From contig DASWHW010000061.1 in the NCBI GenBank assembly GCA_036397975.1, positions 1-35,777 of the forward strand: DNA of 35,777 nt, in the 5' to 3' direction. The first letter of the stretch is position 1, and every line of letters begins with the position of its first letter. This document shows positions 15,756 through 22,869 of this stretch, one piece after another. Under the pieces are notes generated by a model. That model saw only the letters and a program-made list of their open reading frames with translations. It was not told the DNA's origin and made no database searches. The position numbers and the translations under genes were made by a program. The DNA is from SZUA-287 sp036397975. Lineage in GTDB: Bacteria > Bacteroidota > Ignavibacteria > UBA10030 > UBA6906.

Positions 15756-16154
15756 TTACGGGCGAGTGCGTTCCTCTTTGAAAGCATCGACTCCGGCCTT
15801 GACGGCGGTTTTCAACTGACCACTCTTCTCAGCCAGATTGCCCGTTTTCTCACGTACGCCTGTGATGATCTTATCTGCGTCTTCCATCAATGACGTGGCC
15901 TTCCGTTTTGCATCGGTGACGAGGCTCTCTGAGCGCTTCCGTGCCTCGCTCATAAGGGCTGCGGATCGTTCTTTTGCCGTCCCCACGTAGGTATCAGCCT
16001 CGTCCATCAGGTCATCCATTTTGGATTTGATATCGGAACGCATTTCCCGACCCGTCTTTGGCGTCGAGAGCAGGGCAACGACGGCACCAATGGCACCCCC
16101 TGCCAGCAACCCGATGAGGAGTCCCTTTACGATTCCATCATTCTCGCGACTCAT
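15756..16154 (-). CDS. YtxH domain protein
   Basis: A 132-aa protein starting MSRENDGIVKGLLIGLLAGG, with one transmembrane helix (residues about 8-29) followed immediately by LLSTPKTGREMRSDI, the hallmark 'aPksGkelR' segment of the YtxH family. A long charged helix (Ala/Lys/Glu rich, repeated EARKRSESLVTDAKRKA) makes up the rest. It is probably a membrane-tethered stress-related protein of unknown activity. AAGGTAAGG precedes the ATG. A reasonable promoter lies at 16212-16240, so YtxH and DUF948 are probably their own unit. Confidence 0.9.
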   Translation of the reverse strand: MSRENDGIVKGLLIGLLAGGAIGAVVALLSTPKTGREMRSDIKSKMDDLMDEADTYVGTAKERSAALMSEARKRSESLVTDAKRKATSLMEDADKIITGVREKTGNLAEKSGQLKTAVKAGVDAFKEERTRP

Positions 16155-16211
16155 AATACACCTTACCTTCCAGGAAAATTTTACGAAACAGATGGGGGAA
16201 ATAGCTGTTTT

Positions 16212-16240
16212 ATGATAACCACTTCACTCCAGAAAATCAA
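16212..16240 (-). promoter_or_regulatory. Candidate promoter of the ytxH-DUF948 unit
   Basis: In sense orientation TTGATT, a 17-nt spacer, then TATCAT (4/6 and 5/6 matches to sigma-70 consensus). It lies between the terminator of the preceding unit (16274-16307) and the YtxH start codon, giving a leader of about 50 nt. The -35 hexamer equals that proposed for glmS. Confidence 0.5.
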
Positions 16241-16273
16241 TTTGAATACCCAGAAATCACAACTTCGGGTACA

Positions 16274-16307
16274 AAAAAAGGCATCCCGTGCATCTCTGCA
16301 CGGGATG
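16274..16307 (-). terminator. Intrinsic terminator after the small ribosomal protein gene
   Basis: A perfect 11-bp stem CATCCCGTGCA / TGCACGGGATG (16282-16292 / 16297-16307) with a TCTC loop, followed on the minus strand by CCTTTTTTT. It lies 8 bp past the stop codon of the 31-aa gene and ends the sppA-HU-TPR-ribosomal protein unit. Confidence 0.93.
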
Positions 16308-16314
16308 GTAAATA

Positions 16315-16410
16315 TTAGGTCTTCTTCTTCTTGTGACGCATTTTACGAAGACGTTTCTTCCTCTTGTGTGTCGCCATTTTATGGCGCTTTCTTTTTTTGC
16401 CACTTGGCAT
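16315..16410 (-). CDS. Tiny basic ribosomal protein, COX24/AURKAIP1-domain (bS22/mS38-like)
   Basis: A 31-residue protein that begins MPSGKKRKRHKMATHKRKKR and ends LRKMRHKKKKT. A perfect AGGAGGA site precedes the ATG at 16410 and a strong terminator follows the stop, so it is a real gene despite its size. More than half of the residues are Lys or Arg. The KxxKxRxHKxxTHKRKKRLRKxRHKKK pattern is the AURKAIP1/COX24 domain known from small proteins of Bacteroidota, which are related to mitochondrial mS38 and mycobacterial small-subunit protein bS22. It probably binds 16S rRNA near the decoding region, by homology to those ribosomal structures. It is last in the operon after the zinc-ribbon/TPR gene (33-bp gap). 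Automatic gene callers easily miss it. Confidence 0.9.
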   Translation of the reverse strand: MPSGKKRKRHKMATHKRKKRLRKMRHKKKKT

Positions 16411-16443
16411 TGGTCCTCCTGAAAAAATTTGTGTGAAGTTGTT

Positions 16444-17340
16444 TCAAAAAACGTGTTGTTCAAGCAACTGGCTTGCCCTCTTGCCAAGCTCAGAATTTGG
16501 ATTTACTTCGATTGCCTTCTTAAACCATGCCGTTGACTCTTTGGTATTCCCTGCGTTCAAGTTCACAATACCGAGATTGAACAGTGCAGGCTGGTGATCC
16601 GGATGAGCTTTTGCGACCGTTTCCATTTCCTTCACTGCCAAAGCAATATTCTCACCCGTCGCAAGCGTATCAACTTTGGCCAGCTCAAAATACACGATAC
16701 CCAGGTCAACTCGAGCATTAGGATCATCGGGTTTCAACGTGAGATACTGTTGATACGCGGCAACTGCGCGAACGAGCAACCGTGGATCCTTCAGCGAAAG
16801 ATCGTGGAGGATGTTCGCCATTCGCAGGAGCGAAGGAGCGTCATCGGGACTGTTCGCAACCTTTTTCTGCAGAGTCTCCAACTCCCGGATAGCCGCAGCA
16901 CTTTCACCATGCGGATCATCGTGCGTATGGTTATCGCCGGCCTTCTCCATATTCTGTTGCAGTGGAGAAGATTCACGATCGAATTCCGAGATAACAAAGT
17001 AGCCTAGGACACCAACGATCACAACGCCAGCGAAGTAATGCCACGGTTCGAGTTGCCTTTTCGCTGACCGTTTCTTTGCAGGCTTTTCTGCTTCAGCTAT
17101 CTTGGTGAGGCCTGGGATCGCTGCTCCACAAGCTTCGCAGAACTTGCCGGGATTGACGTTATGATGCCCGCAGACAATGCAGACACCGTTGACTTCTTTT
17201 TGTACCTCTATTCCCTTATCGACGCCCCATGCAACGGGGGCGTTACAGTGCGGGCAATGATGGAGGTTCTTCTTTAGCTCGCCTCCACACTCGCCACAGA
17301 CCACTTTCGGAACAGACGGACTTCGATGCTTCTTCGCCAT
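16444..17340 (-). CDS. Zinc-ribbon / transmembrane / TPR protein
   Basis: A 298-aa protein whose ATG (17340) overlaps the HU stop codon in a TAATG junction, fixing the start and implying coupled translation. Two zinc ribbons lie at the N-terminus: C15-x2-C18...C29-x2-C32 and C54-x2-C57...C68-x2-C71. A basic linker (KKRSAKRQ), one transmembrane helix (about 101-119), an Asp/His-rich stretch (NHTHDDPHGE) and three to four TPR units to the end follow. The arrangement puts zinc ribbons in the cytoplasm and TPRs outside the membrane. I do not recognise a named family; it resembles 'zinc-ribbon domain-containing TPR proteins' of unknown role. The link to HU and a ribosomal protein is suggestive but unexplained. 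Confidence 0.85.
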   Translation of the reverse strand: MAKKHRSPSVPKVVCGECGGELKKNLHHCPHCNAPVAWGVDKGIEVQKEVNGVCIVCGHHNVNPGKFCEACGAAIPGLTKIAEAEKPAKKRSAKRQLEPWHYFAGVVIVGVLGYFVISEFDRESSPLQQNMEKAGDNHTHDDPHGESAAAIRELETLQKKVANSPDDAPSLLRMANILHDLSLKDPRLLVRAVAAYQQYLTLKPDDPNARVDLGIVYFELAKVDTLATGENIALAVKEMETVAKAHPDHQPALFNLGIVNLNAGNTKESTAWFKKAIEVNPNSELGKRASQLLEQHVF

Positions 17341-17636
17341 TACGGCATTATCTTCGAGAGATTTTCGTTCACGAGCCCCTTCACTTCCTTTGAAACCTTG
17401 AACAACGGAACCCAATGCTCCTCCACCATCACCTGTTCGCCGGTTCGGGGATTTCGCGCCACCCTTCCCTTCCTCTTCTTTACTTTGAAACTGCCAAATC
17501 CACGGATCTCAATATTCTTTCCATCTCTCAAGGCATTGATGACTGTCGAAATAAACCCATCCACGACTGCTTCCGTTTCGACCTTCGTTAACCCTGTCGC
17601 ACTCGCAATCGTGTCAACAATATCTGCTTTTGTCAA
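17340..17636 (-). CDS. HU/IHF family DNA-binding protein
   Basis: A 98-aa nucleoid-associated protein. MTKADIVDTIASATGL opens the helical body, and the DNA-bending arm is seen in GFGSFKVKKRKGRVARNPRTGE, the family signature. A short C-terminal extension follows (EVKGLVNENLSKIMP). The start codon is TTG at 17636 with GGAGG 7 nt upstream; no other start precedes the conserved first helix. It could act as HU or as one IHF-like subunit; the sequence does not decide. It is 49 bp downstream of sppA and shares a 1-nt stop/start overlap with the zinc-ribbon gene. Confidence 0.95.
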   Translation of the reverse strand: MTKADIVDTIASATGLTKVETEAVVDGFISTVINALRDGKNIEIRGFGSFKVKKRKGRVARNPRTGEQVMVEEHWVPLFKVSKEVKGLVNENLSKIMP

Positions 17637-17685
17637 AATGAACCTCCAGATTGTGGCTTGTGATGGTAAGACCTCACTACGTGCA

Positions 17686-18591
17686 TCAGAACGGACCGGT
17701 GTAGCGATACGAGAGGATGGGTCTGTTGAGAATCTCTTCCTTCAGTTCTTGAATAGTATGATTCATTTCTTCGACCACCGGTGACCACCAGGGGGTTCTT
17801 TTTCGTTCAACAACAAGCGCCGGGTCGCCATCGATGCCGGCAATCGCGGCAGCGATCTTGACCGCATCCTCATACGTCCCAAGCGTATCAACCAATCCAC
17901 GTTCCAGAGCCTGCTCACCTGTAAACACCCTTCCGTCGGCAAGCTCAAGAACTTCCTCATTCGTCAAGCCTCGTTCTTTCTCCACAACATCCATAAACTG
18001 ACGATGAACTTCATCCATCAAGGCTTGGAAGTACTTTTCATCTTCCTTTGTCATTGGTCTGGAGGAAGCACCGGCATCCTTCAGTTTACCCGATTTGATG
18101 ATCTTGACATCGATACCGAGCTTATCCAATGCCCCATGGAGCTGAAGAAATTCAGAAATGACCCCGATGCTGCCGGTCAGAGTCCCACAGTTTGCCACCA
18201 ACCGCGTTCCTCCACAAGAAACATAGTACCCACCGCTGGCGGCGAGAGAGCCCATTGATACGATGACCGGCTTTATCTCGCGGGTATTTCTTACTTCAGA
18301 GTAGATTTCCTGACTGGGAACTACGGCACCGCCCGGTGAATTCACTCGAAGGATAATGCCTTCGATGGAGTTGTCTTCTCGATATTTTTTCAATTGCCGG
18401 ACGACGTCGTCCGAGCTGGTGATGACGCCATAGACTTCGACGACGGCGAGCTTTTCACCTCTCCCAATAGTTACCAGCTCGGTATCCTTTGTCGAGGGGG
18501 CGATGAGAACGATGATGAGAATGACAAAACCAATCGTCAATAGAGCAAGAACTGAGAGGATTCCGAGAAACCACTTTGTAGATTTCGTCAT
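17686..18591 (-). CDS. sppA: Signal peptide peptidase SppA
   Basis: A 301-aa membrane-bound serine protease that degrades cleaved signal peptides. One N-terminal transmembrane helix (residues about 8-31) is followed by a single ClpP/crotonase-type domain, so this is the short SppA form. By spacing with the Bacillus enzyme (Ser/Lys 52 apart) the dyad is S119 in SLAASGGYY and K171 in KSGKLKDAG. NSPGG (84-88) forms the oxyanion region, and TGSIGVI is the usual conserved loop. It is the first gene of the unit, behind a good promoter and a palindrome (18618-18665). A Shine-Dalgarno sequence is not evident. Confidence 0.96.
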   Translation of the reverse strand: MTKSTKWFLGILSVLALLTIGFVILIIVLIAPSTKDTELVTIGRGEKLAVVEVYGVITSSDDVVRQLKKYREDNSIEGIILRVNSPGGAVVPSQEIYSEVRNTREIKPVIVSMGSLAASGGYYVSCGGTRLVANCGTLTGSIGVISEFLQLHGALDKLGIDVKIIKSGKLKDAGASSRPMTKEDEKYFQALMDEVHRQFMDVVEKERGLTNEEVLELADGRVFTGEQALERGLVDTLGTYEDAVKIAAAIAGIDGDPALVVERKRTPWWSPVVEEMNHTIQELKEEILNRPILSYRYTGPF

Positions 18592-18617
18592 CTTTGGAGG
18601 TCCGTGGGACTGCTGTA

Positions 18618-18635
18618 AGTTGTTGATTTACAACT
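18618..18635. promoter_or_regulatory. Palindrome over the expected sppA transcription start (candidate operator)
   Basis: AGTTGT-N6-ACAACT is a perfect 6-6-6 inverted repeat. It begins 2 nt downstream of the predicted -10 hexamer and covers the expected start point, the place where a repressor would block initiation. The stem is AT-rich and lacks a following T tract, so a terminator role is unlikely. No adjacent transcription-factor gene reveals its ligand. Confidence 0.45.
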
Positions 18636-18636
18636 G

Positions 18637-18665
18637 ATAGTACTAAACTCCCCGCCAAATGTCAA
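18637..18665 (-). promoter_or_regulatory. Promoter of the sppA unit
   Basis: In sense orientation a perfect TTGACA (18665-18660), a 17-nt spacer and TACTAT (18642-18637; 4/6). It is the best sigma-70-like promoter in the window. It sits between the lon terminator and the sppA start, giving a leader of about 40 nt that contains the palindrome at 18618-18635. Confidence 0.65.
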
Positions 18666-18678
18666 TCTATTGAGGACC

Positions 18679-18711
18679 AAAAAAAATGGGGTTGAGTTTT
18701 CTTCAACCCCA
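18679..18711 (-). terminator. lon: Intrinsic terminator after lon
   Basis: TGGGGTTGA (18687-18695) pairs with TCAACCCCA (18703-18711) over a 7-nt loop, and on the minus strand a run of eight T follows. It lies about 22 bp beyond the lon stop codon. Confidence 0.93.
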
Positions 18712-18732
18712 CGAACCACGATTTGGAATGGA

Positions 18733-21111
18733 TCAATTCACTTCCACCGACCTCAACCCGGATACTGCCACCTTCGCGGACTCCTCCTTTGAGAGGAGAG
18801 CTATCTTGAGTACATCCGCCATCTCTTTGACAAAATGGAATTGCATCCATCCATCATGAGACCGAATCGACTCCGGAATCTCCTCTAAATCATACCTGTT
18901 GCGTTCGGGAAGAATTACCGTTTTGATTCCTGCCCGATGGGCGGCAAGGACTTTTTCCTTCACTCCACCAATAGGGAGAACAGAACCGCGTAATGTAATC
19001 TCCCCGGTCATTGCAAGATCGTTGCGCACCACGCGTCCGATAAGAAGTGAGGCCAATGCAGTCAGCATTGTCACGCCGGCGGAAGGACCATCCTTTGGAA
19101 TAGCCCCCGCAGGTACATGCACGTGAATATCGTATTCCGTCCGGAAGTCGGGCGAGATACCGAGTGCATCAGCGTGCGACGCGATATAACTCAAGGCAGC
19201 CTGAGCAGATTCCTTCATGACATCGCCAAGCTGGCCGGTGAGAACAAGATTTCCTTTTCCTTTCATGCGAGTCGCTTCGATGAACAAAATGTCGCCCCCG
19301 ACAGGCGTCCATGCAAGACCGACCGCAATCCCCGGCCTGCTGATCCGCTCCGCAACATCAGAGAAAAATTTTTGATAACCGAGGTATTTCGTTAGACTAT
19401 CGCTGGTCACAATTGCTCGCGAACTTTTTTCTTCTACGACCTCCCGGGCGACACCACGAGCAACCGTCGCGATATTTCTTTCAAGATTTCTGACTCCCGC
19501 TTCTTTCGTATATCCCGATATAATCTTTCGAACAGCTTGACCTTCAAAAGTAAGCTGCTCCTCCGTGAGCCCGTGTTCCCTGGTTTGTTTCGGAACCAGA
19601 AAATTTTGCGCAATATGAACCTTGTCGTCCTCAATGTAACTGGGGATTTCGATCACTTCCATCCGGTCTCGAAGTGCCGGAGGAATTGGTTCTATCATAT
19701 TTGCGGTGCCGATGAACATCACCCGGGAAAGGTCAAACGGAATTTCCAAATAGTGATCGCTAAACGTAGAGTTTTGTTCCGGATCGAGTACCTCAAGCAA
19801 AGCAGAGGACGGATCACCCCGAAAATCAGAGCCGAGCTTATCCACCTCATCGAGCATGAAGACCGGATTATTCGATCCCGCCTTTTTCAACCCCTGAATG
19901 ATTCGCCCTGGGAGCGAACCAATGTAGGTTCGCCGATGACCCCGGATCTCCGCTTCATCATGAACACCGCCCAGGGATATTCTCACGAACTTCCGGCCAA
20001 GGGCATTTGCGATCGATTTGCCAAGTGACGTCTTTCCGACCCCTGGAGGACCGGCGAATACAAGGATCGGGCCCTTCATATCCTTTTTCAATTTGCGGAC
20101 TGCGAGGTATTCCAAAATACGCTTCTTCACTTTTTCCAGACCGTAATGGTCTTTCTCGAGAACTTCCCGCGCTTTTGTAATATCCATGTTGTCTTCCGTA
20201 CGAGTATTCCATGGAAGGTCGAGAATCCACTCAAGATACGTTCGGCTGACGGTGAATTCGGGAGATGCCGGATTCATCTGGGACAATCGCTTGTATTCCT
20301 TGTCCGCAACCTTGAAGGCTTCTTCCGGAAGTTTCGCTGCATCAATTCGCTTTCGTAGCTCATGCAGGTCGACATTCTCATCATCTTCACCAAGCTCCTT
20401 CTTGATAGCCTTCATCTGCTCACGCAAATAGTATTCGCGCTGCGACTTGTTTATACCATCCTGGACTTCTGACTGGATTTTGCTCCCCAATTCGAGCGTT
20501 TGGAGTAGCCGGGACACCATAAGGGTAACCGCCTCAAGACGGGAATGATGATCCAGGCACTCTAATATCTTTTGCTTCTCCTCCACCTTTTCCTTGATCA
20601 TCGAGGTAACGAGATCGGCAACCATACCGGGATCTTCCATGTTCAGCACGATCGTCAGATGCTCTTCTGATAACATGGGCGACAGATCAACGACGCGTTT
20701 GAATTGGCTTTTTAGGTTTGTCACCATTGCGTCCGCGTCAATCCCGGAGACTGTTGTTTCCTCGCACTCCCGGACAACGGCACGAATAAACGGATCGGAA
20801 TGAAGTATCGAGATGAGCTGCACCCGATGCAGCCCCTGCACAAGCACACTGCGTGTTCCGTCCGCAAGTTTGGTTACCTTGAGAACGCGCGCCAGCGTTC
20901 CGACCCAATGAATATCCTGCTCCGACGGCTTTTCGATTGAACCATCCGTCTGGGCAACTATCGCGATCATCCCATCATCTTTTAGTGCATCTTCCACGAC
21001 CTTCACTGAGCTTTCTCTCCCAACTGTCAAAGGCATAACCTGATGGGGAAAAAACACCGCGTTACGTAACGGCATGACCGCAACGGCTTGTGGAATCGCT
21101 GACTTCGTCAT
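18733..21111 (-). CDS. lon: ATP-dependent protease Lon
   Basis: A 792-aa cytoplasmic protease that degrades misfolded and regulatory proteins. The N-terminal substrate domain starts at VMPLRNAVFFPHQVMPLTVG. The AAA+ module has Walker A GPPGVGKT (354-361), Walker B VFMLDEVDK (417-425) and arginine-finger region RDRMEVIEIP. The C-terminal protease domain has the nucleophile S677 in DGPSAG and the partner Lys about 43 residues later, in the GGVKEK segment (K720 by spacing to E. coli S679/K722). Length is normal. It follows three small heat-shock genes, separated from them by a terminator, so partial read-through or a promoter in the 40-bp gap is needed. The neighbourhood is a protein-quality-control cluster. 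Confidence 0.98.
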   Translation of the reverse strand: MTKSAIPQAVAVMPLRNAVFFPHQVMPLTVGRESSVKVVEDALKDDGMIAIVAQTDGSIEKPSEQDIHWVGTLARVLKVTKLADGTRSVLVQGLHRVQLISILHSDPFIRAVVRECEETTVSGIDADAMVTNLKSQFKRVVDLSPMLSEEHLTIVLNMEDPGMVADLVTSMIKEKVEEKQKILECLDHHSRLEAVTLMVSRLLQTLELGSKIQSEVQDGINKSQREYYLREQMKAIKKELGEDDENVDLHELRKRIDAAKLPEEAFKVADKEYKRLSQMNPASPEFTVSRTYLEWILDLPWNTRTEDNMDITKAREVLEKDHYGLEKVKKRILEYLAVRKLKKDMKGPILVFAGPPGVGKTSLGKSIANALGRKFVRISLGGVHDEAEIRGHRRTYIGSLPGRIIQGLKKAGSNNPVFMLDEVDKLGSDFRGDPSSALLEVLDPEQNSTFSDHYLEIPFDLSRVMFIGTANMIEPIPPALRDRMEVIEIPSYIEDDKVHIAQNFLVPKQTREHGLTEEQLTFEGQAVRKIISGYTKEAGVRNLERNIATVARGVAREVVEEKSSRAIVTSDSLTKYLGYQKFFSDVAERISRPGIAVGLAWTPVGGDILFIEATRMKGKGNLVLTGQLGDVMKESAQAALSYIASHADALGISPDFRTEYDIHVHVPAGAIPKDGPSAGVTMLTALASLLIGRVVRNDLAMTGEITLRGSVLPIGGVKEKVLAAHRAGIKTVILPERNRYDLEEIPESIRSHDGWMQFHFVKEMADVLKIALLSKEESAKVAVSGLRSVEVN

Positions 21112-21149
21112 AAAAGGCTCTTTCTTGGTATGAACAATTGACTCTTCTT

Positions 21150-21199
21150 AAAGAACAAAGAGCGGATGTGGGGAATTCCCACCGGACTCCCGCATCCGC
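21150..21199 (-). terminator. Intrinsic terminator between the small heat-shock genes and lon
   Basis: GCGGATGTGGG (21162-21172) pairs with CCCGCATCCGC (21189-21199), 11 bp with one G-U wobble. The minus strand continues TCTTTGTTCTTT. It lies about 32 bp after the last Hsp20 stop codon. The tail is interrupted, so termination may be partial and allow heat-shock transcription into lon. Confidence 0.75.
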
Positions 21200-21230
21200 C
21201 AATGATATCCGCTTGATCGCGGCGTATTTT

Positions 21231-21695
21231 TTACTTGACCTTTACTTCGATTTGTTTGGGCTTTGCCTCTTCTGCCTTCGGCATATTGATCGTAAGAATG
21301 CCGTTCGCAAAGGTTGCGTCGACTTTGTCTCCCTTGACGGAAGAGGGAAGAGTGAAGGAACGCTGGAATGCTCCGTAGGACCGTTCCACACGGTGGAAGT
21401 TCGACTCCTTGGTCTCCTTCTCCTGTTTCTTTTCTCCCTTTACAGTCAAAAGATTCTGTTCAAGAGAAATCCTGACATCCTCTTTTGTGATGCCGGGAAG
21501 TTCCACCTTCACCTGGTATTCATCATCGAATTCAGCAATGTCGACAGCCGGCGACCACACCGACGGAATCAGGTCTTCATCATTGCTGCCACGGAAGAAA
21601 CCATCAAACATCCTGTTCATTTCGCGTTGGAAATTCATGATATCCCTCGGAAATGCGGTTACTTCACGTGCTGGGCTCCATCGAATGAGTGACAT
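21231..21695 (-). CDS. Small heat-shock protein Hsp20 (third of three in the operon)
   Basis: A 154-aa alpha-crystallin-type chaperone that holds unfolding proteins in the cytoplasm. The N-terminal arm has the usual FQREMNRMFDGFF. The alpha-crystallin domain runs from WSPAVDIAEFDDEYQVKVELPG to FANGILTINMPK, and the C-terminal IxV-type tail is IEVKV. GGAGG precedes the ATG by about 6 nt. It is a typical class Hsp20, most like the standard IbpA/Hsp18-type bacterial proteins. It lies 20 bp after the second Hsp20 gene and before a terminator and lon. Confidence 0.96.
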   Translation of the reverse strand: MSLIRWSPAREVTAFPRDIMNFQREMNRMFDGFFRGSNDEDLIPSVWSPAVDIAEFDDEYQVKVELPGITKEDVRISLEQNLLTVKGEKKQEKETKESNFHRVERSYGAFQRSFTLPSSVKGDKVDATFANGILTINMPKAEEAKPKQIEVKVK

Positions 21696-21715
21696 AGTGT
21701 CCTCCTTTCACTTAT

Positions 21716-22117
21716 TTATTGTATGCGGATTTCCCGCGGTTTATGTTGTTCTGTTTTGAAGAGCTTGATGGTAAGAACACCATTCTCGATGTGCGCATCA
21801 ATGTTGTTAACATCGATACCATCACCGAGATTCAGCTCTCGATAGTATGATTTTCTCTCCAGTTCATTGTGTATCAAAGTCGCTTGGGTTGAGTGCAACT
21901 CCGCGCAATCACCTTCAACGCTTAAGACTCCTCTCTCAACGCGAACGTGAATGTCGTCACGCGCAACGCCTGGCAAATCCAGCATCACGACATAGGAATC
22001 AGCCACCTCATAGACATCGGTTTCTGGAATAGTTACTGTCCCAGTCTCCTCGGGTTTTTGCTCCAAAGCCTGGTCAGTATCGTGACGTGCCACAGGAATT
22101 TCCGTATTGCTCTTCAT
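21716..22117 (-). CDS. Divergent small heat-shock protein Hsp20 (second of three)
   Basis: A 133-aa alpha-crystallin-domain protein. Instead of the usual Phe-rich N-terminal arm it has a polar stretch (MKSNTEIPVARHDTDQALEQ) before IPETDVYEVADSYVVMLDLPG. The core LPGVARDDIHVRVERGVLSV, the reduced middle strand and ENGVLTIKLFK are recognisable, and the tail ends IRI. Lack of the hydrophobic arm suggests it may not assemble large oligomers itself, and may co-assemble with its two neighbours; this is inference. AAGGAGG precedes the ATG. The gaps to the flanking Hsp20 genes are 20 and 24 bp. Confidence 0.92.
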   Translation of the reverse strand: MKSNTEIPVARHDTDQALEQKPEETGTVTIPETDVYEVADSYVVMLDLPGVARDDIHVRVERGVLSVEGDCAELHSTQATLIHNELERKSYYRELNLGDGIDVNNIDAHIENGVLTIKLFKTEQHKPREIRIQ

Positions 22118-22141
22118 GCGAACCTCCTTTCGTCGAAAACA

Positions 22142-22588
22142 TTATCGAACCTTTACTTCTCTTGGTCGTGCCTCTTCGGCTTTTGGGAGCGTTACCTTTA
22201 GAATTCCATCGTTCATTTCAGCACTTACCCTTGATACGCTCACCTGGTGAGGAAGTGCGATCGTTCTGGAAAACTCTCCAACGGTCGTTTCGTTGCGCAG
22301 CCACTTCGCGTTTTCCGGGATCGCTGTTTGCTTCCGCTCGCCGGAGATTGTCAATTTACCATCGTTCAGAGTGATGCTAATATTATCTTTTCCAACGCCT
22401 GGCAATTCCATCGACACAACGCTTTCATCATCACCTTCAGAGATATCGACAGCAGGATGACTTCGCGATTGCAGAAACGTGGTTTCCCCCAGGAATGGAC
22501 TCAGCAATGAATCAAACTTGCGTTCGACATCGAACAGATCTTTGAATATTGGCGATTGATACGGGTGCCGCGCTATTCTGACTAACAT
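22142..22588 (-). CDS. Small heat-shock protein Hsp20 (first of three)
   Basis: A 148-aa chaperone. I place the start at 22588 (MLVRIARHPY), which has a GGAGG site 5 nt upstream; the frame stays open 20 codons further but that stretch (ending NFNLEDE) encodes the ribosome site itself. The N-terminal arm includes IFKDLFDVERKFDSLLSPF. The alpha-crystallin domain spans HPAVDISEGDDESVVSMELPG to MNDGILKVTLPKAEEARP, and the tail is VKV. It is the first gene of the Hsp20 trio, so its 5' region (22589-22815) should hold the heat-shock promoter. No CIRCE element was found there. Confidence 0.95.
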   Translation of the reverse strand: MLVRIARHPYQSPIFKDLFDVERKFDSLLSPFLGETTFLQSRSHPAVDISEGDDESVVSMELPGVGKDNISITLNDGKLTISGERKQTAIPENAKWLRNETTVGEFSRTIALPHQVSVSRVSAEMNDGILKVTLPKAEEARPREVKVR

Positions 22589-22643
22589 TTCATCCTCCAA
22601 ATTAAAATTGACATCATTTGAGTTCAGTTTCGTATTGGAATAT

Positions 22644-22660
22644 TTCAATCATCATGCCAA
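22644..22660 (-). promoter_or_regulatory. Weak sigma-54-like -24/-12 sequence upstream of the Hsp20 genes
   Basis: In sense orientation TTGGCATGATGATTGAA. It matches the -24 element TGGCA and has the exact 10-nt spacing to the -12 position, but reads TTGA instead of TTGC at -12 and T instead of C at the sixth base. It lies about 55 nt upstream of the first Hsp20 start codon. It is offered as a possibility only; the window has no rpoN or bacterial enhancer-binding protein gene. Confidence 0.25.
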
Positions 22661-22814
22661 TTCATCCGTGAAGACGCTAACCTCATGATCCAACAAATGT
22701 TATAGAGAAACTCATTCTCGATCGCGACTTGGTCGAAGTGTCAATTGGTCACCAGTTATGAAATGGTTGCAGGAACGTGGTGTCCGATCGTCGCGGGCAT
22801 CTGACAGACCGGCA

Positions 22815-22846
22815 ATAAAAAAGGCTCAGCAGAAACTGAGCCTTTT
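22815..22846 (-). terminator. trxB: Intrinsic terminator after trxB
   Basis: A perfect 11-bp stem AAAAGGCTCAG / CTGAGCCTTTT (22819-22829 / 22836-22846), loop CAGAAA, followed on the minus strand by TTTTTTA. It lies 23 bp past the trxB stop. The 22847-22869 spacer and the region 22661-22814 show no gene. Confidence 0.93.
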
Positions 22847-22869
22847 GGTTCAAGGTTTATTGACACCAG

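Noticed and set aside
22589..22815. CIRCE (HrcA) operator or a sigma-32 promoter upstream of Hsp20
   Set aside because: I found no TTAGCACTC-N9-GAGTGCTAA and no CTTGAA/CCCCAT pair in this region.
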